Below are positions 55,404 through 64,000 of a DNA stretch of 64,000 nt, in pieces. Numbering within the stretch: the first letter of the stretch is position 1; each line of letters opens with the position of its first letter. The translations under genes were made by a program, and so were the position numbers. The DNA comes from Pyricularia pennisetigena (lineage: Eukaryota > Ascomycota > Sordariomycetes > Magnaporthales > Pyriculariaceae). The stretch lies in NCBI RefSeq assembly GCF_004337985.1, contig NW_021940918.1:3441014-3505013 (forward strand), in the 5' to 3' direction. Below the pieces are notes generated by a model. It saw nothing but the letters and a program-made list of their open reading frames with translations, searched no databases and was not told the origin of the DNA.

Positions 55404-55904
55404 ATATTCGCTTCTCGGAGGAGAGCAGGGAGCTGGGGGTGGTCTTGAGGCTCTGGTCTGATGGAAGAAATCTGTGCCAGAACAGCCGTGGTCTTGGATC
55501 TGAAGTAGGCGAACGAGCGTGGGCTTGAGATTGTTTGCCGCGGACGAGCTCCAGGACGAAGAACGGCCCTAGGTGCTTGCTGTACATATTGTAGAGACAA
55601 TAGAGCAGATCTTTTTTTTTTTTCTTCTTTTTTTCACATTCAAGAACTGTTTGAGGAAGCGTCTCTCCATTTATGAGGTAGAAAGAGGCCGCCGTGACAC
55701 TTGTGCATCGGCGTAAGTTGACATGAAAACAATTAACATCAGTCAATCCAATTGACCAAAAACACCCATATTCAAAGCCGTCTTGTCCAGAATGTGTACC
55801 ATCGCTTGTCGACTCCCTTTGGTATTCCTGCCGCCCAAGATGATATTAGAAAATAAAAGTAATGCCAAACAGTCATAAACCTCGTCAATAGTGAAATCAG
55901 GCCT
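55404..55904. other. Convergent intergenic region
   Basis: 501 bp between the 3' ends of the GRIM-19 and condensin genes. A T12 run followed by more T-rich sequence lies at 55610-55636. No gene seen. Confidence 0.55.
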
Positions 55905-58900
55905 TTATGCAGATGACTGGATGAGCTTGAACCCTTCCGACACTTGCTTGGAAATTTCCTCGTTCTTGTGCTGCAGCAGACCCAGGGCAAAGGCAACGTC
56001 GTTCCATTGCCGCTCCGTGTCGCAGCGGGCCAAGCGAGCAGCGAGCTTCTCGGCAAGCTGCTTGGCGTGCTTGTCCTGAAAAGGTTTGCAATCATACACA
56101 GTCAGTAGGGGCCCCAAAACGATTGTTTACAAAAACCGAATTCAGGACAAGACATACCTTCTCCACAAAGCCCAGCAGGAACTTGATGATACGCCGGAAG
56201 CTCTCCTCGTCCAAAGCCGCTTCGGCGCTGAGCAGGCTGAACATGTCGACAAAGTGGTTGTAGACGGCGTTATCCTTGGTCGACAGCTCCGTGAAGAACA
56301 TGCGCGCCAGGTCCGCGATGCGCTTGTCCTCGTCCTCGAGGCACTTTGCCATCTCTCCCAGTTGGCCTTTGACCTTGACCTGACCGGCCAGGATCAGGAA
56401 GGTCAGCGTCATAAGACAGGTTCGTTTGACCGAAGGCTCAGGGTCAGCCAGACGACGGTACAAGAAGTCTGTGTTCTCGTCGATTAGGTGGTTGAAGCAG
56501 ACAGCCATGTCACCAAGGGCGATGACGGCGTTGCTGCGCACTGTAGCGTCTGACGACCGCTCCATGATTGTAATGAGGAGAGGGAGGTTGGCCTCGCAGT
56601 ACTCTGCCGACACGCACATGAGTTTTGCCAGACAAAGAGTTGCAGCAGCTTGGAGACCGCGGTTGCGATATGTCGTGTTGTTGGCGCAGATCTCGCTCAC
56701 CAGAGGTCCGAAAAGAGCCAGTAAGCTCTCGGGGCCGTAAAGAAGCTCACGCTCGCGAATATGCTGCATCGCCTCTGTAAAGTCATCCTCGGTGGTTCCG
56801 CCAATCAGGTCCAGCTCGTCAGCAGGTTCCTCCTTTGACTTGTCCTTTCCGCCTGCGGTGGCAGTGGAGGTCCTGGCCTTGCTGGAACGCCTGGCCTCGG
56901 CCTCCTCGGCCTCCTTGGCCGCCGCTGCGCTCTTTTCCTTTTCTTGCTTGCGGCGCTTGAAGTCGAGTTCGCATGCCTCAAGATGCACAATCTGCTTGAT
57001 AGCTACGTGTCCGACAATGAACAGCAGCTGGGAGAGTTCAATAGCATTGTCACGCTTGGGCTTGGCAGGGGCAGCAGGTGTACCCTCTGCAACATCTTCC
57101 GCGGTTCCTGAATCAGATTGCGTAGGCTGTGGCGCGGCGTTTTCATCCCGCGACGACGGACGTGATCTGGGACCAAAGACTTGCTTTGTCTTGTGGCGGA
57201 TTATCTCGGAGCATAGAACATCTGGGTGTTTCGAGATGGCGTATATGGCGTTGATTGCTTGCTCCGCAACACCGAACCACTCCTTGCTGTCCGAATGCAC
57301 GTCTGTGATGGCGGCCAAGCGAGCGAGCACAGCATGATCATTAGGCAGCCGTGAGAATTTTACGGGAGAGTCCTTGGCCTGGCGTCCGGTCGGGTTGATG
57401 CGACGGAGTGCCACACAGGTGAATTTGGCAAGTTGTAGATCCGACCGGCCCAGGGAGCCAAGACCCGTGCGCAACATCGCTTCCATCTCCCCTACCACGA
57501 TCTCCGGGTTGGCAGTGGCTAGCATGCCGAGAACGATGATGGCGCCGCGACGCTGGGTTCGTGAAATCTCGCGCTTTTGTACGCCATAGACCTGCCACAG
57601 CTTGTGAATGACGATGTCGTGGATCATCCCGCCCTTCATCATGGTGGCCAGCAGTTGCTCAAGTGAGGTGAGCTCAGCAGGAGTGGCACCAAACGTCAAG
57701 CTGATCATGTTACGGGCAATGTAGTTGGCTGCGTCGTTGGGGCTGAACGAGCCAGGGGCCTCGAAGAATAGTCGCTTGTAGCAGTCGATAAGATGCGACT
57801 GCACACCCTTGCCCTCATCGCTGTTGCCCTTGGTCCAGATGAGTCGCAGCATACGTCTGATGCCCACCTTGTTCTGCTCGATGTTGTATGCGTCGCCAAT
57901 TTCAAAGAAATCTATGGCCTCGATAACTTCGCTCTTGTTCTTGGAGCCAAGAAGTTGGCAAATTGTACCCGTAGCTTCGTGTATCACCGAGATAAAACGA
58001 AGCGCCTCGGTGTAGTATTTCTTCTTCAAAGTCAGATTATTGATTGCCTCGGCTGTCGCGGCCTCCTCTTGGGCCTTTCGTATGGCTGCAATCTTCTCCT
58101 CGTCGGTCATCTGAGACGGATGTTGTTTCTGCGGCGAGTGAATCTCTGTGGCATCATCCAGAAGGGCTGTATCCACGGTTGTGTTGGCACCATCAAGTCC
58201 AGGCGCATCTACGGGAGGCTTCAAGGCGTTCAACTCGGCATCGACTTGGTCCAACCTTGCCTGCCATTCCGAGCGGTTGAGCTGGGCTCCGTGAACGGCT
58301 GAAAATGGGTGCGTCTTGATCAGACAACCGAGAAGTTTGATGGCGTTCCTCCTCACGTTGCTGCTCTTGTCCTCAAGACTCTGACATGCAAGCTCAGCAA
58401 CCTTTTGCCTTCTCTTGGGGAACTTGTGCTCCAAGTCACACAGCCTCACGTAAACCTGTATCGTTCTGCACCTGCAGTAGGGATTGACATCGAGAAATCG
58501 CTCCTGCAGGATACCGAAAAAGGCATCCAGCTGGGTTTTGTGGTTTTCTCCTTTTTCGTCCAGTCTACTAAGGTAGGCAATCATATTGCCGCAAACCTCA
58601 ATAAGAGCGCAGCGCAAAGTGTAGGACTACCGAAGGGAGATGATCAGTATAATTCGACAACAAAAGGAATAAAGAAGCACCCACCTCACTGTCCATTTGC
58701 TTAATGAGCTGGGAGACTTGCTTAATAACCAGCCTCGGCGCAAGCTCTGACAGCTTTGTGATGAATGTTGATACCGACTTGGGTCCCTTGGTATCGTTGC
58801 TGCTGAACTCCTTTCCACTCAACTCTACCATGATCTCAGCCGCGAGCTGTTCATAGTCGTACTGTTCGGAAAGAATTTGTAAAAACTCGGCCATGGGCTC

Positions 58901-59912
58901 CGAGAGATGCTCAAAATAGGTCAAATTCTGAACAACAGCAGTTTGCGCGGCTGCACAGGCACAGGCCACAGTTAGCACGACCGAGTCTGTTCACTCAACA
59001 AATTCTCAAGACATACCGTAACCATGGCCATGATGCTTGACAGCCATGCAGAGGACTTTGAACGCGTGCATCCTGATGGGTGTGTTCTTGACTCTCTGCT
59101 CGCTCTCCAAGATCAGATAAACCGGCCGACAGACCAATCCAATAAAGGTGTCGCGCTCCGAAGTTGTCAGGAAGATCTTGGCCAGCTTCAAGCGTAGGAC
59201 CTTGCACATGGTGTCAAGCGCAGTCTGTAGCTGCATCGCCGAGTCCCAATTGCCATCCTCGGCACCCGCCGTGGCCGCCTTTTTGCCCTTGGGCTTTGCG
59301 CCTCTTCGTGCTGTGGGGGCTGCTGATGACTTCTCGGCCGCCTTTGTCTCGACACATGCGATGGTCCATTGCATCAGAAAGCTATAAATGCCTAAGAGCT
59401 GTTTGTGATGCGCTATCAGGTCCTGCTCGTCGGATTCGAGGTCATGCGCCACTGCCTCTGCCTCGGCGGCGAGCCCTGATGTGATCACATCGAAGATCTT
59501 GCTGAGAGCATGCGCAGGCAAGAATGCGGTATATCTGGAATGGTTATACAGTTCAGAGTCTAGTCCTATATTGGCGGGTCTTCTCTGCTGGAGCGCGCAC
59601 TTGCGCCATCTTGCTCGTCTGACCTCTGCGGGAGATAAATCCAAGTAAGACATTGGGGGACACACAGGAGGGGCCGTACTTTAAAAGAAACTGCAGCGAG
59701 TCAAAGTGAGCGCTGCGTGTTATGGCCTCGGGGTTTTCTGCGATGGCATCGACAATGGGGTTTAGGACGGGATTTATGACGGCGTTTGTGAGTGAATCTG
59801 GGTCATTCTCGCAGTCGAACAGAGCGCTGTCGGCCTCAGGTGTAGGTATGCTCGCGGGATCGTTCAGATATTTGAGCGCATCGTTGATGTCAAAGTTTAT
59901 TGTGTTGTCCAT
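55905..59912 (-). CDS. cnd1: Condensin complex subunit 1 (Cnd1/Ycs4/CAP-D2)
   Basis: Five exons on minus: 59680-59912, 59017-59534, 58685-58950, 56158-58626 and 55905-56075; introns 145, 66, 58 and 82 bp; all phases agree; 1218 residues. MDNTINFDINDALKYLNDPA opens the protein; LQFLLK joins YTAFLPAHALSKIFDVITSG. Conserved HEAT-repeat segments include TYFEHLSEPMAEFLQILSEQ, YDYEQLAAEIMVELSGKEF, CRCRTIQVYVRLCDL, NVRRNAIKLLGCLIKTHPF, TVRSNAVIALGDMAVCFNHL and PSVKRTCLMTLTFLILAGQV, the last two being strong condensin-D2 marks. An acidic/basic low-complexity insert (about 850-890) lies before the C-terminal repeats. The subunit is the HEAT-repeat regulator of condensin that compacts mitotic chromosomes. 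Confidence 0.96.
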
Positions 59913-60720
59913 GACTGCTTGCTGGACTTGGCGGCGTGAAGACGCCTGCGCCGGTGGGGATGAATGTCGGTTGTTAGTAGTGGGTTTGTTGGTCGTAGAG
60001 GACTGCGATGGTAGTCATGACACGCCCTAACAATGCCGTGTTTTCGTTGACGGTTTATCGAAAATCGGACTTTCGTCTCGTCGTCGCATTAGGCGGGGGG
60101 GCAGGCAAATTGCTTGGTCGTTGGCGATGTTGTTTCGCTACAAGTACAACCAACGGTGATTAACATTCCGCCCTTTGGCAGGAGGGGGGAACAGAATGAA
60201 GTGGATCCCAGCAACCAAATGTTTTTGTTTTGTTTGTTTTCCAGAGTCGCGCGGCGGGACATCCCTGTCGTCGCTAACCCCCCACCTTTATCGACGCGTT
60301 GTGCTCTAATCGCACCTGCTAAATTGTGTACCTCCAGCCACAGTTTGCTACGCAAGGTACCTCTGAGATTAATCCTGGTGTCAATACTACGCGCCAAATT
60401 CGCAAGCTCTCCAATTGCGCAAACCCAATCAATTGCTTCATCTTGGCCTTTTATTTTGTCCGTTCTGCTCCAATCAAAAAGGCCACAATTCAATTTCATC
60501 TTTGGTTTTCACGGAGTTTGACAACAAGGACTAAACAACTATTGACCTTCGCCAGGCCGGTTAAATCTATCGATCCTCTATTCGAACAGGACCACCTCCT
60601 CTATAACCCGCGGCATATTTTGATCAGCGCGCCTGCTAGCTTGGGTTGAAGCACCAGACATTGGGAGGGTGTTTAGTCCATTCAGCTATTTCTGCTCTTC
60701 AAGAAGACTCCTAGCAGAAC
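59913..60720. promoter_or_regulatory. Divergent promoter region of cnd1 and cdc7
   Basis: 808 bp between the ATG of condensin subunit 1 (leftward) and that of Cdc7 (rightward). Short open frames here are unconvincing. Motifs acgcgt at 60294-60299 (MluI cell-cycle box core) and aatttggcgcg/cgcgccaaatt near 60391-60401 resemble MCB/E2F-type sites that drive G1/S genes in fungi; their use here is inferred. Confidence 0.5.
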
Positions 60721-62292
60721 ATGGCGACCAACGATTGGGTTGAGCAGCCAGGCAAGTCGCCTCGCCATTATTCAACAATATCAACCGATGAAGAGGAGGT
60801 GGAACATAGGGGACAATACTTTCAAAGTCTGGCCAACAAAGACACAGACATGCACATAGACCACGGAGGGCATCAGCATCAACAGCAGCACGAGGAGCAG
60901 ATAAGCGACGAGGAAGCAGAGGTTCAAGAGCAAGTGGAAGAGGAAGAGGAAGACGATGCAGAAGGCGATGCCTCGGACGATGATGCAGTTGACGAGTCGG
61001 TTCAGCACGACATGCTGAAGCTGCAGAATACTTTTCCTGGCTTCATGGACAAATACCGACTGATCAAAAGGATCGGTGAAGGTGTGTTTGCGTCGTTCAT
61101 CTTAGCAGGATGCAGATGCACTGTCGAGACCCCAAGACACTAACTGACATCGGGATAAGGCACCTTTTCTACCGTATACAAGGCTGAAGACCTGCAGTAC
61201 GAAATGTACGACAATACCTGGGACCTGGATAGAGATATTGATAGATGGCCGCCAACACCGGTCAAGAGTTCCAAACATCGAAACCAGCCGAGGCGGAAAC
61301 CCAAATATGTCGCCATAAAGAAGATATATGTTACTTCCTCGCCAAGTCGCATCTTGAACGAGCTAGATCTCCTTCACTCTCTCCGTGGCTGCCCTGGAGT
61401 CTGTCCCATGGTCACGGCCTTCCGCCACACCGACCAGGTGGTTGCCATTCTTCCCTACTTCCGCCACTCGGACTTTCGCGACTATTTCAGAAATATGACC
61501 GTCCCAGATATGTCTATATATCTGCGGTCTTTGTTCACGGCACTAAAATGGGTTCACAAGGAGAAGATACTTCACCGTGATATCAAGCCAACCAATTTTC
61601 TGTACGACCCATATACGGCGCGTGGCGTTCTCGTTGATTTTGGCCTCGCAGAGCGTCAGGGGAGCGAGGGCTACAAGCCCTGCATATGCCAGGAAAACAC
61701 CGAGACTCGCCGCGCCAAGCTTAAGAGAGCATATGCCAACTCTTCAATCGACAACCTCGCGATCGGCTTCCCCAAGGAGGACAGGCGACCGTCGCGCCGG
61801 GCAAACCGAGCAGGTACTAGGGGCTTCAGAGCCCCGGAGGTGCTGTTCAAATGCACCCAGCAGACGACCAAGATCGACATTTGGTCCGTTGGCGTGATTT
61901 TGCTGACCATTCTCAGCCGACGGTTCCCTTTCTTCAATAGCGCCGACGACGTCGAGGCCATGATTGAGATATCAACCATTTTTGGCACCCGCAAGATGAA
62001 GATAGCCGCGCAATTACACGGCTGTAATTTCGAGACGTCGATCCCGACCATCGGCTCGGCCGGCTTTAGCTTTGAGCGCATCATCATCTGGAGTACCGTC
62101 CGCCCGGAGAACAACCCTCTGACACCTGATGAAGAGCTGGCAGTCAAGTTTTTGTATCAATGTCTGGAGCTCGACCCACGGAGACGAATCAGTGCCGCCG
62201 ATGCGCTCGAGCACGAGTTCCTGACCAAATGGACCACGGGTGCGGAATCCGCGGTGGACGATGATGACGAGGTAGACATGGTTGAGGCATAG
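60721..62292 (+). CDS. cdc7: Cdc7-type protein kinase (DDK catalytic subunit)
   Basis: Exons 60721-61081 and 61160-62292 with a 78-bp phase-1 intron (gtgtgt...gataag); 497 residues. The first ~100 residues are acidic with long Glu/Asp runs. The glycine loop RIGEGTFSTVYKAE is split by the intron. Next come YVAIKKIYVTSSPSRILNEL, the catalytic loop HRDIKPTNFLY (typical of Cdc7), LVDFGLAERQ, then a kinase insert of about 50 residues rich in Arg/Lys, and the activation end GTRGFRAPEVLFKC and DIWSVGVILLTILSRRFPFF. Cdc7 with its Dbf4 partner phosphorylates Mcm2-7 to fire replication origins. Nuclear. Head to head with condensin subunit 1. Confidence 0.95.
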
Positions 62293-63443
62293 ACCATGAT
62301 GGGATACTAGGCCTGCAGGAAGGAATGGGAGGATATTGTCTCAGGGTGGAATTGGGTGTGTATGAATACTGTATCATTAGAAGCGGCATGGGACATCTGG
62401 GCAGGCGGGGTTTTATAATGGCCGTATGATTGACGAATCCATATCCTGGGAGGCTTATGGGCAAGGTACCATTTAATGCGAGCGTTTTCATGGAATTCAA
62501 TATTGTATCAAGCCCCGGGCAAGCTATACCACATTTCATTTTTACTGGCATGTCCTTGGTTGCTGGAGGAGCAATCATAACAGGGCCTTTAATCCCTATA
62601 ATGGTATGGGCTTAAAGACAGGAACAGATCCGGGTTTCAAGGTGAGATTGCCGCGAACATCTGATTCAATCAAGTAAACGGATCCATTGTGCAACATCGC
62701 CGAACATACAAAATTGATCAAATCTCATTCGGGCTGATGTCGACTACGATGAGATACAAGAAGTGCCATGTTCTCCCACGAGAAAAAGCTGGCTTTTCAG
62801 GAATGTTATCGAGCGGCACATCAAAAGTGGTTGAGAAGCGGCTACATTCTGTACTTGAATATTATCCAACTATCCAAGCCACGCAGCTCAGGCAGAGCAC
62901 ATGAAGTTATTTGCGTGCTTTTAATATTGTGATACAAATCCGGGCATGGTCTATGGAATGGTTAGGTGAGGAATTAAAACATTGACTACTCTGCTATAGA
63001 ACACCTGGGAATCTTTCACAATGATGCAAGAAAATAATAAAGTACAAGATATAGTAACATGCATCAAATATTAAGCTGTTTTGAGCGACATGAAATACCC
63101 AAAATAATGATACAGATCGAACCTACCGTGTAGACAAAGGACAGCGCCAAGCAAGAAAAAGAACAACAGCTCGTCCAATTTATACACAGACCCGCAGCGC
63201 CATCGAGATTCCCGCTCTACCTTTTCCCAAAGAAAGAAAAGAAGATCAGGTCAGATGAAATACAAGAGAACAAATAACGATATAAGTTCGAACACAAAAG
63301 GTTCGATCCAGACGGGATTTGAACCCCCAATTTAAATAACCTGGTAACCCGCATCGACATACCCACTGTATTTGGTTTTAAAAAAAACGGGTTAAACGAA
63401 ACAAAAAAGGACAAATGTTCGAATGACATTTGAACGCAAAAAA
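62293..63443. other. Intergenic region with tRNA relic
   Basis: Downstream of cdc7. Apart from the tRNA-Arg-like relic at 63302-63331, only short open frames; AT-rich toward the right. No protein gene supported. Confidence 0.5.
63302..63331 (-). repeat. tRNA-Arg 3'-half relic
   Basis: These 30 bases match 63444-63473, the T arm and 3' acceptor of the intact tRNA-Arg, with five differences; on the plus strand three are C to T and one G to A. The rest of a tRNA fold (D arm, 5' acceptor) is absent upstream on the minus strand. It looks like a mutated duplicate fragment that includes some 3' flank. Confidence 0.6.
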
Positions 63444-63445
63444 TT

Positions 63446-63533
63446 CGACCCAGACGGGACTCGAACCCGCAGTCTTCAGAGAAGTGAATTCGGTGAACCG
63501 AAATCTGACGCGATACCATTTCGCCACCAGGCC
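63446..63533 (-). tRNA. tRNA-Arg(TCG) with intron
   Basis: On the minus strand it starts GGCCTGG at 63533, pairing (with three G-T pairs) with CTGGGTC, discriminator G at 63446. The D stem GCG/CGC, anticodon stem TCAGA/TCTGA and T stem GCGGG/CCCGT all form. The anticodon loop is TTTCGG..C with anticodon TCG. A 16-nt intron (TTCACCGAATTCACTT) sits one base after the anticodon, as in eukaryotic nuclear tRNAs. A TTTTTT run directly after the 3' end serves as Pol III terminator. It reads CGA arginine codons. Confidence 0.88.
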
Positions 63534-64000
63534 TTGTTGTTGTTGTTGAAGATTTAGTTTTGGTGTTGGTTTATAATGCTCAAGTTGTTCAGCCGTCGAC
63601 GGATCAACAAGATGTGTTGCGCTCCCTTTTACAACGGTCGATGTATATGTTTTATAGGTTCGTTCATGGCACATGCAGGCTGCGTCTTTTACTTTATTTT
63701 TAAACTTTACTACGAGTTCAACACACCAGATGCGTCAACTCTCTAGAAACGCATCTTCAAATCTTGCGAGTTGAGATCTGCGAGTCCCAAGTTCATGGGC
63801 AATATTTGTGCCGCGAGTGCCTCTGGAACGCACATGCATTTATTTGGATGGGAGTACTTTTCGGAGTAGACGGGTAACTCTCGTAGCAAACGACCACTTT
63901 CATTCCTGGGAGCTTTCTAAGAGAATATTTATTGGACTGTTTTTATCAAGAGTTTATGCTTCTTGCAAAGCTCGCTTGCGCTGAATGCAAGGATTTAACA
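63534..64000. other. Intergenic to window end
   Basis: 5' flank of the tRNA-Arg (ttgttgttgttg run at 63534-63547) and further AT-rich DNA to the window edge. No gene seen. Confidence 0.5.

Overview
The window is nuclear DNA of a filamentous ascomycete, most likely a Sordariomycete. It has short GT-AG introns of about 50-150 bp (a few of 170-640 bp), an intron-containing tRNA-Ser(AGA) pair and a tRNA-Arg(TCG), and fungus-specific families: CHRD, LysM effector, 2EXR, Bsd2, and a DUF7371-like Ser/Thr-rich secreted protein. Long A/T homopolymer tracts are scattered throughout. Species cannot be decided from the sequence. I rebuilt gene models by joining reading frames at splice sites that keep phase and restore known family motifs.

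Layout. 0-24 kb is an accessory-flavoured half, rich in secreted or cell-surface products: a 5'-truncated Ser/Thr-rich protein, an MFS monocarboxylate-type permease, a CHRD protein, an F-box/LRR pseudogene, a two-LysM effector-like protein with an 18-bp coding minisatellite, two tandem tRNA-Ser genes, a tiny four-cysteine peptide, a mitochondrial-presequence protein, a 2EXR protein, a Thr-rich cysteine-rich secreted protein, an isoflavone-reductase-like oxidoreductase, an unrecognised 318-residue secreted protein and a 12-cysteine secreted protein. 24-34 kb is housekeeping: protein-L-isoaspartate methyltransferase, Bsd2-type Rsp5 adaptor, Cbp6/UQCC2 complex III assembly factor, mitochondrial citrate carrier and a CCCH zinc-finger protein of the Lee1/Cps3 type. 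About 34.1-41.8 kb is gene-poor, with homopolymers, an N gap and a possible LTR relic. 41.8-46 kb has two fungal orphans. 45.8-64 kb is conserved core: complex I 23-kDa subunit and mitochondrial acyl carrier protein head to head, FCP1 CTD phosphatase, complex I GRIM-19 subunit, condensin subunit 1 and Cdc7 kinase head to head, then a tRNA-Arg.

How the genes relate. Several products act in mitochondria (Cbp6, citrate carrier, the 23-kDa, ACP and GRIM-19 complex I subunits, and one unknown presequence protein). Two of the complex I genes share one short bidirectional promoter. Condensin subunit 1 and Cdc7, both chromosome-cycle proteins, share another. The secreted half has no sign of one pathway or a metabolite cluster; it reads as a set of separately encoded surface and effector-type genes. 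I found no clear unprecedented multi-gene system. The best leads are the repeat-bearing LysM protein, the orphan secreted proteins, the decaying F-box gene with C-to-T type stops, and the shared promoters.
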